Assembly: GCF_000321225.1 (NCBI RefSeq)
Contig: NW_004451851.1
Location: forward strand, 95,624-159,623
Direction of reading: 5' to 3'
Length of the DNA: 64,000 nt
From: Odobenus rosmarus divergens
Taxonomy: Eukaryota > Chordata > Mammalia > Carnivora > Odobenidae
Part shown: one piece after another, positions 44,801-55,570 of the stretch
Numbering within the stretch: the stretch's first letter is position 1
Layout: each line of letters begins with the position of its first letter
Notes under the pieces: model-generated
Databases searched by the model: none
What the model saw: the letters and a program-made list of their open reading frames with translations, nothing else
Told to the model about the DNA's origin: nothing
Position numbers and translations under genes: made by a program

Positions 44801-45499
44801 CTAGGCCTTCTGGTCTGCTTATCCTTTGTAGGCTCATTGGGTGGCTCGCTCCCTGAGACAGCATGACCTCAGGGAGGTGCCTGGGCTGGAGTGCTTTCTG
44901 CAAGGAAGCATGATGAGCACATCTCAGAGGCAGGTGTCTTCTTCCTGGGGGTTCATTCTAGATTTAGAAGCTCATAGTTGGCAGCATTGAGTGGAAAGGG
45001 AAACATGACCCTGTATGGTAGAGCAGGAGAGGGAGGGCACCCCAGACTTGAGAATCTATAAGGGGGTGGCGTGCAACTCCTTGTCAGGCCCACCCTACCC
45101 AGGGTGGTAGAGCACACACTACATCTGCGGCAAAATGCCACACCCACTTCTATGTCTGGACCTCCGTCTGCTTCTAGGGCTGTGCATTGAGCTGTGGGAC
45201 AACTGTTCCCAGTACCCAGCCCCACTGCCTTCCAGACTCTGTAGTTGCCACAGCCCATAGGGAAGGCTGTCCTGGGGGGTGGGCACTGCAGCCCATGTCG
45301 GGGCAGCCCACCCACAGCTGGCCTGCTGGCTGCTTTGCAGCTGGGCAGGATTGGGTTCAAATCCCATGTTTCTGTGTGTTTCTAGAGTGACCCCTTTTCC
45401 CCTCTGCTTCTCAGTGTCCTCATGTAATATAGAGACAGACAGTAATCCTTTCTTTGCAAGACTAGCATGAGGATTTAATAATAAAAATAGTAACAAGAG

Positions 45500-45735
45500 A
45501 GCATTGATTGAGCACTTACATATTAGGCATTGACCTAAATGCCTTGTGTTTACTTATTTAATGCTCACAGCAGGTCCCTAAGATCTGCTCTTCCCTTTGC
45601 TGTACGTATGGGTGAAGACACTGAAGCTCAGAGAGGTGGTGACTTGCTGAGGTCACTCACTTAGCAAGTGTCAGAGGCAGGATTTGAACTCAGGCCATCT
45701 GAGTCTGATAGACATGCTTTCCACCCGTTCGTGTT
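45500..45735 (-). repeat. MIR SINE, antisense, near full length
   Basis: TTGAGCACTTACATATTAGGC, 'ttaatgctcacagcaggtcc', GACACTGAAGCTCAGAGAGG, GGCAGGATTTGAACTCAGGCC: the antisense MIR in full order. Confidence 0.88.
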
Positions 45736-45841
45736 TACCACCTCCAATGATAGACTGGCAAAACTGTTCAAATTTGCCATGGGCCCAAGGAACATCTGGT
45801 GTGTGATGAGACTGTCTCTTAGGTATTCATTCCTATAAAAC

Positions 45842-46027
45842 TGCACTGTCCAATATGGCAGCCACTGGCCATATGTAGCCCTTTAAATTCAACTTTAATT
45901 AAAATTAAATAAAAGTAAAAATTTCTGTTTCTCAGTCGCATGAGCTGCATGTGCCTAGTGGAAACCATAAGGACACTGTGGTTATAGAATATCTCTGTCA
46001 TTACAGAAAGTTCTGTTGGACAGTGTT
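45842..46027. mobile_element. MER3-like hAT element
   Basis: TGCACTGTCCAATATGGCAGCC at one end and AGAAAGTTCTGTTGGACAGTG at the other, with the AT-rich middle AACTTTAATTAAAATTAAAT. The best preserved of the three copies, with both terminal inverted repeats. Confidence 0.85.
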
Positions 46028-46417
46028 GCTATGGATGAGGGCAGAGCCCTGAGTTTGGCCAGAGAACAGACAGGCAGACCCAGAGTTTCCGTGAGGGTCT
46101 TAGAAGGGACCATGAGGAGGATTCCAGCTCCCATCTAGGATGGAGAAGATGGAATTCACCAGCTTTCCTTTCAAGAGGGAGTTCCTTGACTAGCCCATTT
46201 TGAGTAGAAGCACAAGTCTCAGGGTGTCTCGATGTGGCATCAAAGGGAAGGGAAGAAGCTGTTTCAAGGAGTAGAAGGGTCAAATGTGAACATGCAGTGC
46301 CTTTAGCAGCCTCGGGGCTGTTAGCTGTGAGAGCCATGCCCATGGGGTGGTGGGCAGCGGAAGCCACGCTGGGGTGGGTATGAGGTGGTAGAGATAGCGG
46401 ATCTAGAGGATTCTTAT

Positions 46418-46525
46418 TTGAGACCAGCAGTATTGCATCAGCTGGGAGCTTATTGGAAATGTAGAATTTCCCCCAGACCTACTGAATTGGAATCTGTATT
46501 TTGACAAGTTCATCAGGGGATTGGT
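46418..46525 (+). mobile_element. MER5A fragment
   Basis: ACCAGCAGTATTGCATCAGC, TTATTGGAAATGTAGAATTT, CCCCAGACCTACTGAATTGG with AATCTGTATTTTGACAAG: MER5A without its ends. Confidence 0.85.
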
Positions 46526-46529
46526 AGAG

Positions 46530-47960
46530 CCTGTAGCCTTCTGGAAGCACTGCCCTTGGGCGTGGTTGGGTATTTCCAGACAGGGGACAAGGGCGAAGGG
46601 AATCACAGGTTGGCAAGTGCTGCTGGAGCGGTGGGGCGCGGATTCCGAGTGGGTGAGGAGGGGTGCGCATGGAGGGGTGCTCACGGAGGGTGATGGCTTG
46701 GAGGAAGTGAAGAGGCCAGTGGGCAGGGGTCATGATGAAGGTGAGCAGTGTCAGATGCTGGAAGGCAGGGTGGGGTGGGGGGCTGATAGAGAGGAGACCT
46801 GGGAATGCCAGGGCATTGGTGTTCTCTGGAAAAGCTGCTCCAGTACAGCATCAAGACAGACACAGAATGTGGGCCGCCTCAGGCAAGTGGCAGTGGCCGT
46901 TGAAGGGTCAGGCAGCGGATAGGTGTTCACCAAGTGGCTTACTGACTGACCACGTGGGTTGGCCTGTTGGATGGACGGAGGAGGTGTCTGTGAAATTAGG
47001 AGATGGAAGTGAGAGATGCACCTGTGTGTGAGAGAAGGGGTGTGCGTGCGTGTGTGTGTGTGCGCACACACGCACGTGTATGCACATGCATGGGTGTACT
47101 TGGCACCAGGAGGGCCCTGGGAAAAGACCAGCTCCCTTACTCTGCACCTGGTTCATGGTAGGAATGAGGTGGGAACCCCGCTGCTCTGATGTCAGCCCCG
47201 GGACCCCAGAGAGCCCACAGATCCCACAGGCCTTACCGCCCTCATACCCCAGACTGAGCTGACTGACCCTATTCCCTCAGCTGGCTTCTCTGTGTCCCTG
47301 CCTCAGCACTGCTGTCCACACACCGTTGAGCTGCTCCCCAGCCCCGGTGCAGGCCACTCAGCTGAGCATACCAGCCGCGTTGCCCACACACTCCTTGCAC
47401 TGGTCCCCACTCCCGCCTGCACAATGCTGAGGACTCCTGAGCTGCCCTCCAGCTCGGTCTCTCTTTGACCCATCTCAGCTCCAACTCGCCAGCACACGCT
47501 CCTCTCCACACACCCTTGTCCCGCCTCTCAGGGGCTCCCTGTTGCCTCGGGGACGCATTGCAGCCTCCAGAGCCCCACTGTCGCCATCCGTTGTCAACCC
47601 TTTCCAAGCACCCCATCCCTGTCCAGGTCCACATAACCTTAGTTCTTGAAATTGCTCTTAAGGTGCAGACTCCCTGACTTTGTGCGTGTGGCGGACCCCG
47701 CCGATCTGTCCTTGAAGGAGTGCTGCCCATTAAGAGGTAACACAGAGTTCTGTCCCCACAGTCTCTTTGACACTCCTCTCATTTGACACTTGTCACAGTT
47801 CTTCAGCTGTGTGTTGACATGGCGGTCTTCCCACACAGACACACTGCAGGTTCCAGGCAGCTGGGCAGGCTGGACGCTGCGGAACTCTCTCCCACTTACT
47901 CCGTTCGTCAGGGTTACTGAGCCCCAGCTCCAGTGCACGAGGCTTGTAGATGCACTAGCT
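46530..47960. other. Unassigned GC-richer stretch
   Basis: No exon or clear repeat family. A 153-codon minus frame (47269-47730) and 133-codon plus frame (46521-46922) are open but have no recognisable domain or transcription context. Contains the alternating purine-pyrimidine tract listed separately. Confidence 0.45.
47040..47092. other. 53-nt alternating purine-pyrimidine (Z-DNA type) tract
   Basis: Perfect purine-pyrimidine alternation with TG, CG, CA and TA steps, including GTGCGTGCGTG and a 16-bp perfect palindrome GTGTGTGCGCACACAC at 47056-47071. Such tracts favour left-handed DNA under supercoiling. Confidence 0.85.
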
Positions 47961-47967
47961 AGAAAGC

Positions 47968-48145
47968 ATGATTCTCAAAGTGGTTTCTGGACCAGTAGCA
48001 TCAGCAGCCCCTGGGAACCGGTGAGGGATTCGGATTCTTGAGCCCCGACCCAGACCTACTGAATCAGAAAGTTTGGGGATGAGGAATCTCTCGCTTGACT
48101 AAGCCGTCCGGGAGATTCTGAGGCACACTCGCGTTGCAGATTCAC
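47968..48145 (+). mobile_element. MER5A hAT element, near full length
   Basis: ATTCTCAAAGTGGTTTCTGG with ACCAGTAGCATCAGC, CAGACCTACTGAATCAG, and TCCGGGAGATTCTGAGGC at the end: the full MER5A order. Confidence 0.9.
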
Positions 48146-48539
48146 TGACTTAGGGGAGTTGCCATAAGAAATCTGAGAATGTCTAGTGGTTAAAACAGGA
48201 GAGAGGCCTACTCCTTACTTGTGAAATATCTAGGATGGGTGGCTCTTCTCCAGGTGGTGACTTGGGGATCCAGGCTCTGTCTTCTGTCAGCTGCCTTCAC
48301 CGTGTGGCTTCCTGCGTCAGATGTTCGAAGGGAAAAGTTCGTTTTCTGATGTTAGGGCTGTTTCTGTTTGTTTGGATGGACCCAGCCTGAAGGTGGTACA
48401 TATTTTCACTCCTTTGCCATTGGCTGGAACTGCATGACCGCACCTAACTGCAGGGGAGACTGGGAGTGTCAGCCACCTTGTGCCAAGGAAGAAAGGGACA
48501 CAGCCTGTGAACAGTCGGACAGTCTCTGCCAAGTGAGAT

Positions 48540-48650
48540 GGTCTCTATTCATTTATGAAAGAACAACTGAGCCCCTGCCTGGCGCCAGGCCCAGGGCTCA
48601 CTTGTGGCAGCATGGGGGCATGACAGGGGAGGCCCACCAGTTGCTGGGTT
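48540..48650 (-). mobile_element. Possible L2 fragment, antisense
   Basis: CTCTATTCATTTATGAAAG with AACAACTGAGCCCCTGCC and GGCGCCAGGCCCAGGGC resembles antisense L2 ('tcattca ... tgagc ... ccaggc'). Confidence 0.45.
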
Positions 48651-48809
48651 AAATCACTTACTTTAGACAGCAGGGCTGGATGAGCCCTGGACAAAGCACG
48701 AGCAGGAGCCAGATGGATGAAGGGGCCCTCACCACTCATTGGAAGTCTTTGCGACTTAGGGGCTGTTTGTAGTGGAGTTAGGGTGAGGGGGATCTCCTCC
48801 TTATGGTTG

Positions 48810-48985
48810 GTTCTTTCGTGCAAGACACTATACTACCGGTATTTTTAATGTTAAATAAGAAAGACAGTGGACTAGGGAAGCTATGCTCAGGGAGGTTAAG
48901 TGGCTTGTCTAGGTTGTACAGCTGGTTAGCTGCAGACAGGGGAGTTGAATCTAAGGCTTATGACCCTAAAGCCTGGGGTTTTCAC
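48810..48985 (-). repeat. MIR SINE, antisense
   Basis: CAAGACACTATACTACC, CTCAGGGAGGTTAAGTGGC, 'tgtctaggttgtacagctgg', 'gagttgaatctaaggc': antisense MIR. Confidence 0.7.
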
Positions 48986-49044
48986 TTACACTTTGATATC
49001 CATATCAGAATGCATCCTTCTGGAAGCTTCTTCTCTAGATCAGC

Positions 49045-49160
49045 CTGAGGATCATAGAACTCAGAGCTGGAAGGAAGCCCCGAGGCCATTTTGCCCAAGC
49101 CTCTTATCAAGAGCTTTGGGCATTTCTCCTTCCGAATTTTCCTTCTACCTTAAGACTTTC
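49045..49160. repeat. Possible MIR-like core element
   Basis: ATCATAGAACTCAGAGCTGG with AAGGAAGCCCCGAGGCC matches an ancient 'agagctggaagggacc' motif also seen at 55440-55570. Name not certain. Confidence 0.45.
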
Positions 49161-49164
49161 TCCT

Positions 49165-50565
49165 TTATGGAAGGAATCCGGGCATGGCAGCCCTTGCGGC
49201 ATCCAGATGTCTGCATCCCTCTCGGGCTCTCTTCCTGCCTGGGGAGATGCTCTCAGCTCTCTGCGGGTGCCCGGCGTTCTCCACCTACCACTCCGGTTCC
49301 AAGGCCTGCACTCTGCTCCGCTCTGCGTGCATGGGGACCTAAACATCCTGATTTCAAATCTGCAGGTGCATCATCCAACCCCGTGTGTGCCCTACTCATC
49401 GGTCAGTTGCGGGGGATTCTTGGAGACCCCTAAGACACCAGGTTAAATCACCCACAGGTGTTCTTCTCTCATAACACACTGCTGAGGTCTATTGAAGTGC
49501 TTTAAGTCTATCCTGATCATAGTCGTATTAGGAGGGAGGCTTCATTTTGGTTAAAATTAGATTAAAGGGATTTTTTTTTAAAGTTAGGCTGGATTTTATG
49601 AAGATGCCCTTTTCCATGGAAAGCAGTTTTCTCCTAAATGGGAAAAAAAAATCAAAATAAATGAAATCTTTCCTTGATCATCTTTGTTAAAAAAAAAAAA
49701 TCAGAGTCTTAAATATTTCTGCCATCTGTTCCCTATTATTCCTGAAACTTTGTGTTGAGTACCTGGGGGACGGGAGGGACTCAAAGGGCCATCAAAATTG
49801 TTTTAAGTAATTAAAGCTGATAAAATTTGTAAGTTTTTATCTAATCTCTGGATGATTTGATTGGAGTCAACCAGATGTAAAAATGCCTGCGACAAATTAT
49901 CCTGTGCCTATATGGCGTGCAGTTTTGACAAAGTATCTTGAAAACAGCTGCTAAGTATGAGATCTGGGGATTTGACAGTGCAGAAGGACAATTCTGTGTA
50001 CTCAGGAAGACTTGGAGAAAATCCAAGAGAACTTTGGTCCTAAGAATGAATTGTGCTTATGTAAGAAGAGCCATATTTTGGTAATGGGGAGGCACTCAGT
50101 GTCTAGGGCTAAGCCCTTTCTCTACGTGAGAAGCAGGCTATGGGCACATATGTCCTAGTGACATCTGAGCGTTAGTCAACGTTTTCTTTCTCTTGACCCC
50201 CTTTCTTTTGGGAAAGCTCTTATTTCAGGACCAAACTCCTGTGTCCGTTCCTTCATCAAACCCTCCGTACTTCCCACAACAGTTTGTACGTATGTACGGC
50301 ACGCATCTCACCATACTGCTCTATAATGACATTCTTTTCCTCCACTGCTGGCCCTGCCACTTTCATTCATGTGACCCTGAACTAACCCCCTAACTTTTCA
50401 AGCCTTTGTATTCAGGTATGTGAAATGGGGATAGTGAAATTTACCTCCCAGTCCTGCTAACAGGTACATAGGATATGGCACATTTATCACTCGGGTAAAG
50501 CCCACAGTTTGGTACATTGGAAATGGTCAGTATAGGTAAACTCCCCTTTCCTTCCTCATTGGCCA
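49165..50565. other. Stretch without recognised features
   Basis: AT-rich from 49500 on, with A- and T-runs (49570, 49640, 49690). No exon or repeat family recognised. Confidence 0.45.
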
Positions 50566-50569
50566 TCCT

Positions 50570-50690
50570 AAAAGAGTGTGACCTCCTTTAGGGGAAGAAC
50601 TATTTCTTATTCCCAGAAGTCACATAGGAGGCGTTTAGTATGTGCTTGTCAAAAGTGAGTGAGTGAATGAATGAGCCATAGGTGGTTGAA
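50570..50690 (+). mobile_element. L2 LINE 3' end
   Basis: AGTGTGACCTCCTTTAGGGG, AGAACTATTTCTTATTCCC and GTGAGTGAGTGAATGAATGAG: terminal L2 block. Confidence 0.65.
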
Positions 50691-51034
50691 TGAGGCTTGT
50701 TATTTTTCTCAGTATCTCTGACTCCTGCACTAATTGTCCCAAAGATGGTGTTTTCCCCAGAGGCAGGGTGGCATGTCATGGAGGCCTTGTAGGAGTGATG
50801 CCTTTCACTGCAGCGTCTGCCCCTTCTTTGTCACCTGTGTCTGTCTCCACATCTGTTCTTCAGTCAGAGTAACAGGTGTACCTGTGGTGGTGGGGCCCAT
50901 CTGTCCAGTTTCCTCTTTGTGGTATCCAGGGACTTTCCCCTTCTGGCAGTTTCTGCTTGGCCTATAAACTTGTCCCTATTACCGCCACCCTGAAAACTAA
51001 CACCTTGCTTGATGGGCACATGCAAGGATCATGA

Positions 51035-51225
51035 TGATTACAGGTGATGACCTCTCACTATTTACAAGACACTTTATATGTGTTATCTCATTTATTTCCT
51101 GTAACACTCTTTAATGCAGATACTACACCATTGCCCCATTAATGTTGAAGAAGCCGAGGCTCAGAGAGGAGCAATAAATTGCCCAGGGACCACAGCTACA
51201 GAGCTAAATCCTTGGCTTCTGGCCA
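51035..51225 (-). repeat. MIR SINE, antisense
   Basis: CAAGACACTTTATATGTG with TTATCTCATTTATTTCC, GAAGCCGAGGCTCAGAGAGG, 'ttgcccagggaccacagctac': antisense MIR. Confidence 0.85.
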
Positions 51226-51270
51226 AGGTTTTTGAGAGAATTGGCCAACTTCCTTGGCCACTCTTCCTTG

Positions 51271-51316
51271 CCTCCCAGTTGGGACTGGGCTTCCATGACT
51301 AATGTCTCTTGTTTCC
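51271..51316. repeat. Direct repeat copy 1 (probable source)
   Basis: 46 nt starting CCTCCCAGTTGGGACTGGGC that recur at 52211-52257 with one substitution and one extra G. The flanks of this copy look undisturbed. Confidence 0.92.
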
Positions 51317-51480
51317 TGCCTATTTCTCCAGCTTAACCTTTCTGTCCCAGTCACAGATTTGTGTTTCCATACCTTTCCTTCCCTTCAATGTGGTATCCCC
51401 CCAGAGGACTGCTCACATATCCCTTCATGCTCCATGTTCTCCCTCTTATATCATCTAGTCTTGTTATTTTAATTATGACC
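51310..51480 (+). mobile_element. Possible L2 fragment
   Basis: 'caatgtggtatcccccc', ACATATCCCTTCATGCTCC with the T-rich end TTGTTATTTTAATTATG may be a diverged L2. Weak. Confidence 0.35.
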
Positions 51481-52210
51481 AGGGAGGCTGATGACTCCTG
51501 CACCTATATCTCTTGCTCAGACAGTTCCAGTGAACTCCCAGTTAATTAGCTGCCAGAGATGTTCCTGTGGATGGCCACAGGCACCTCAAGTTCAAGACGT
51601 TCTTCCCAATTCTTTGATTTCCATTAATGGCCCTGCCATTCATTTCATCACTAACACCAGAAAGAAACCTGAGAGCCACCTTAGGTTACTACCTCTTCCT
51701 CAACCGTTTCCCACTCCATCCCACATGTAACCCATCAAAATGGACCTGCCAGCTTATCACCTAAATGTTTCCTGATTATATCTCTTCTGCCTCATTGTTA
51801 GGATCACTGCATTCACTCCTGTCTGTTCTCAACTGGACTCTTGCAGTGGCTTTCTTGGCAGGGACCCGGACTTTTAGTTTGGAGAAGGGCACAGATAATA
51901 ACTGTACCCTAATACAAACACCCTGATCAAGACATAGATGATAACCAGCACCACAGAAACCTTCCTTGTGTCCCCTCCAAGTCATGAATTTACCCCAAGG
52001 TGTTGTAACTTCTAGAGTAGTTTTTCCTGTTTTTGAGTTTTATATAAATATAATCATAAAGTATGTAGTTTTTGTCTTCTTTCTTCCTTCCACAATTATA
52101 TTGTGAATCTCATTCATATTGTGTGTAGCAATAGTTCATTTTTTCATTCTTGACCAGAGTTTTGTTACAATGAATATACCAAAACATGTCCATTCTACTG
52201 CTGACATCTG

Positions 52211-52257
52211 CCTCCCAGTTGGGACTGGGCTTCCATGACTGATGTCTCTTGGTTTCC
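52211..52257. repeat. Direct repeat copy 2, inserted inside the L1
   Basis: Near-identical to 51271-51316 (one A/G difference, one extra G). It lies between ACATCTG and GGTTGTTCC, which are adjacent in the L1 consensus, so it is an insertion here. Confidence 0.9.
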
Positions 52258-52323
52258 CAGTAGGGTTGTTCCCTATTTTAGCCAAAATGGATCGTGCTAC
52301 TGTGAACATATGTATGTGTTTTC

Positions 52324-52524
52324 TTTTTTTTTTTTTTAAAGATTTTATTTATTTATTTGAGAGAGAGAGAATGAGAGATAGAGAGCACGAGAGGGAAGAG
52401 GGTCAGAGGGAGAAGCAGACTCCCCGCTGAACAGGGAGCCTGATGCGGGACTCGATCCCGGGACTCCAGGATCATGACCTGAGCCGAAGGCAGTCGCTTA
52501 ACCAACTGAGCCACCCAGGCGCCC
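52324..52524 (-). mobile_element. Can-SINE (SINEC), young, antisense
   Basis: TTAAAGATTTTATTTATTTATTTG (in parts), AGAGGGAAGAGGGTCAGAGG, CTCGATCCCGGGACTCC, TGAGCCACCCAGGCGCCC. A perfect 14-nt TSD ATGTATGTGTTTTC lies at 52310-52323 and 52525-52538. CpGs are still intact, which suggests a recent insertion. Inserted into the ancient L1. Confidence 0.98.
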
Positions 52525-52750
52525 ATGTATGTGTTTTCCTGTGGTATTGGACACCATCTCTCTTGGGTGTATAACTAGCAGTGGAATTGTTTTTTGGGTC
52601 AAATACATATTGCCAGGCAGTATTCTAATGTGACCTGTTAGTGTTGTCAGTCTATTAATATTGACCATTCTGGTAGGAATAGGGTAATATACTGCTCATT
52701 GTGATTTTTAGATTTGCATTATACTGATGACTAAGGAGGTTGAGCACCTT

Positions 52751-52784
<34 letters not shown>
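52751..52784. repeat. (CA)n microsatellite
   Basis: About 16 CA units preceding the next SINEC. Confidence 0.95.
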
Positions 52785-52785
<1 letters not shown>

Positions 52786-52804
52786 TTTTTTTTTTGACAA
52801 TTTA

Positions 52805-53016
52805 TTTATTTTTAAAGATTTTATTTATTTATTTGAAAGAGCACATAAGCCGGGAGAGTGGCAGAAGGAGAGGGAGAAGCAGGCTTCCCGCTGTGCAGGG
52901 AGCACGATGTGGGGCTCAGGTCCTGGGACTGAGATCATGGGATCTCGCTGGGATCATGACCTGAGCCAAAGGCAGACACTTAACCAACTGAGCCACCCAG
53001 GTGCCCCACCCCTTAA
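52805..53016 (-). mobile_element. Can-SINE (SINEC), antisense, with internal expansion
   Basis: TTAAAGATTTTATTTATTTATT, AGGCTTCCCGCTGTGCAGGG, TGACCTGAGCCAAAGGC, CTGAGCCACCCAGGTGCCCC. The box before GATCATGACCTGAG is enlarged by a partial duplication (GATCATGGGATCTCGCTGGG). The 16-nt TSD TTTTTTTGACAATTTA is perfect (52789-52804 and 53017-53032). Confidence 0.97.
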
Positions 53017-53691
53017 TTTTTTTGACAATTTAGATAACCTGTTTTGTGAATTGCCTATTCAGATATTTTGCCTTTTTTTAAAAAAATCATGTTGTATCTA
53101 ACTGATTTGCAGGAATTGTTTGTATTTACTTGATAGGAGTCTTTGTCTAGTGTGTGTATGCATTTATTTATTTATTTATCATATATATCCTCTCCCATTC
53201 TTTGGCTTGCATTTTTATTTAATTAATGGTGTGTGTTGTTGAATAAAAGATATTAATTTTAGTGAAGTCAATTATCTTTTCATTTTTTTTTACCATGTTT
53301 AAGAAATACTTGTGTTCTACACTATCAAGAAATCACTGTCCTATATTATCTTTTAGAAACTGTATTATTCTACATTTTACATGTAGGTCAGTGTGTAAGT
53401 CCTCTAAGATTGATTTTTTATAAGGTGTTTTATAAAGATCAGGGTTCATTTTATCTGTATGAATGCTAGTTGACCTAGTACCATATTAGAAATATTGTTT
53501 TTCCCCGATTCATTGCTGTTAAACCTTTGTGATACACCAGGTGTCCATAAATGTATAGGTCCATTTCTGGATTCAACATTCTTTTCTGTTGGTCTCTTCA
53601 TCTTGTCACTATTTTGATATCTCATTGTTTAGATTACTGAGCCTTTATCATAAAGGCTTAAAATCAATCCTGCAACTCTGCTTTTTATATA

Positions 53692-54019
53692 AACAACAAC
53701 AACTAGCAATTATTTATTTGCTTTTGTGTCTGTGAGTTAGCCAGAGGTTGGCTGATCCCACCTGGGTTCATCAGTACAGCTCTACTCAAGCTGTGAGTCT
53801 TGATAGCTCAGATCTCTGCTCTTGTTTTCATTCTGGGACTCAGACTGGAGAAATCAGCTCCCTAAGTGGAGGCAATGACAGATGTGCGGGAAGGCAAACC
53901 CCACTTCACAGGCACTTAAAAAATAGACTTTATTATTTAGAGGAGTTTTGGGTTCACAGCAGAATTGAAGGGAAGTATAGAGAGTTCCTATAAACCCCTG
54001 GTTGATACATGTGCTCTTA
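53692..54019. mobile_element. Composite insert in the ancient L1
   Basis: Separates 'ctctgcttttta' from 'tcaagattgtttt', which are adjacent in L1. The left part (TTATTTATTTGCTTTTGTGTC and 'gagttagccagaggttggctg') resembles an old LTR in antisense; the right part (AATAGACTTTATTATTTAG with AGGAGTTTTGGGTTCACAGC) is another L1 3' fragment. Confidence 0.55.
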
Positions 54020-54269
54020 TTTATCAAGATTGTTTTCACTATTCTAGGTTCTTTGCATTCCATATAAATTTTAGCATAAATATGCCAATTTTTAAAAAGA
54101 CTTCTGGGATTCTGACCAGAATATACACTGAGTCTCTAGAGCAATGGGAAAATCTACCACTTAATAAAATTGAATATTTTAATCTGTGAATATAGAATAT
54201 CTCTTGATTCATTTTTTAAAAATTTTAAACCATTTTTCAGCAAAATTTTAAAAATGTTTTTATTTTTGG

Positions 54270-55010
54270 TTGCCTTTTTTTGTGACATTATTTCTTTAAA
54301 TACTGATTTCAGTCCATTCTCTCGGCTCTGTCCTCTGAGATGCCAAATATACATATGTTAGACCACTGGATATCCCACAGGTTATTGAGTCTCTTTATTT
54401 TTCAGTCATTTTTGCTGTGTTGTTCAGATAACTATTTATCTGTTTTCCCATTCAGTGACCCTTTGTTCTACAGTATCTGAGCTGTTGCTAAGCCCAGAGT
54501 AAACTTTTTGTTTCAGATATGGTACTTTTCAGTCATAGAATTCAAAATTTTTTTTTTTTTTTTTTTTTTACTTTCCGTTCCTCTGCTGTGATTCCTGTCT
54601 GTCCTCCCATTCTGTCCAAATTTCCTTTAACACACCCTCAGTGTATTTGTAGTAGTTCTTTTAGTTCTCATCTGTAGAGTTTTTTTTCTGAAGTATCTTG
54701 AGGTCTGTTACTTGACTGTGTGGGGTTTTTTTTCTTCCTGATTTTTCATATAACAACTGTGGCTGATATGCTGTAAGTAGTCTGGATTATGTCAGTTTGC
54801 TTTCAAGGGTATTGAATTTTATCCTGTCAGGCCATTAAATTACTGGCACATCCTCCTGAGACTGTCAGGATTGTTTTTTCTTTGTTAGGATGGATCTGTT
54901 TTGGTTTTGTCAGTCAGCTTAGTGTGAACTCCTTACTTTCCACATGTGATACTCACTACATGACTTGTTCTTTCTAGGGTCTTAACTGAATCTCCACTGT
55001 AGCTGGACCA
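54270..55010 (-). mobile_element. Possible L1 5' region, antisense
   Basis: AATACTGATTTCAGTCCATTC, 'gaccactggatatcccac', TTATTGAGTCTCTTTATTTTTC resembles the antisense of the L1M 5' part. A T-run of about 22 (54550-54571) lies inside. Moderate. Confidence 0.45.
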
Positions 55011-55014
55011 CAAT

Positions 55015-55435
55015 TCCAGTGTTTTCTCAACCTTGTTCAACCTCTGGTATTTCTGTTCAGCTCTCAGCCCTGTATTAACCAATATCTTCTACACCTTCCA
55101 GAGTTTTGCCTTGCATATGTGCAGGCCAACAATCATCCACAGATTGGCAGGGAATCTTCACATGTACTCCAGTGCCCTGCCTTACAAATTCCAGCCACTC
55201 TGGCAGCTGCCCAAACCCTAGTTCTACCTTATCAATTCAGCAAGACCACCACGCTCTGGTTGGGCTCCACTTCCCAGTACTCTGGAATTTAGAACCACCC
55301 CTATCCCCACCAGGACCTTCATTGGTCTATCAGATGTTTCCAGAGGACATTTAATAGAGTGAGAAACTACATGTCAGGTAACAGATCCAAAGTTCCTTCC
55401 AGGATGTGATCTTGCCTTTACTCTATTCCATGTAA
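55015..55435. other. Stretch without recognised features
   Basis: Nothing recognised; may be the end of the preceding L1 or unique sequence. Confidence 0.4.
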
Positions 55436-55439
55436 TTCT

Positions 55440-55570
55440 TAGAATTCTAGGATGATAAGGCTGAGAGGGAGGTGACCTGAGGCATCTCCTATTCCATAGC
55501 CCTTGTTGAACCAGTGGAGAAACGGAGGCCCTGAGAGGGTAGAGGGCTCATCTAACAATCTCATTATAAC
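55440..55570 (-). repeat. MIR-like core element
   Basis: AGAATTCTAGGATGATAAGGC with GGAGAAACGGAGGCCCTGAG is the same ancient motif set as at 49045, ending in the antisense 'gaggaaactgaggc' block. Confidence 0.5.

Larger units (their letters stand above)
51880..54260 (-). mobile_element. Long ancient L1 (L1M type), antisense, with several insertions
   Basis: Antisense L1 from 3' sequence into ORF2: TATATAAATATAATCATAAAG, TTGTGAATCTCATTCATATTG, GAATATACCAAAACATG, 'ctagcagtggaattg', TGGTAGGAATAGGG, 'agattactgagcctttatc', then after an insert 'tcaagattgttttcactattctagg' and TTGCATTCCATATAAATTTTAG. Interrupted by a 53-bp templated insert (52211-52263), two SINECs, a CA repeat, and a composite insert (53692-54019). 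Confidence 0.85.

Noticed and set aside
47269..47730. 153-codon open frame on -
   Set aside because: Open only because the region is GC-rich; arginine/glycine/tryptophan-rich translation without recognisable motifs.
52324..52524. tRNA gene
   Set aside because: The tRNA-like part belongs to the head of a SINEC retrotransposon with an A-tail and TSD; it does not fold as a complete tRNA gene.
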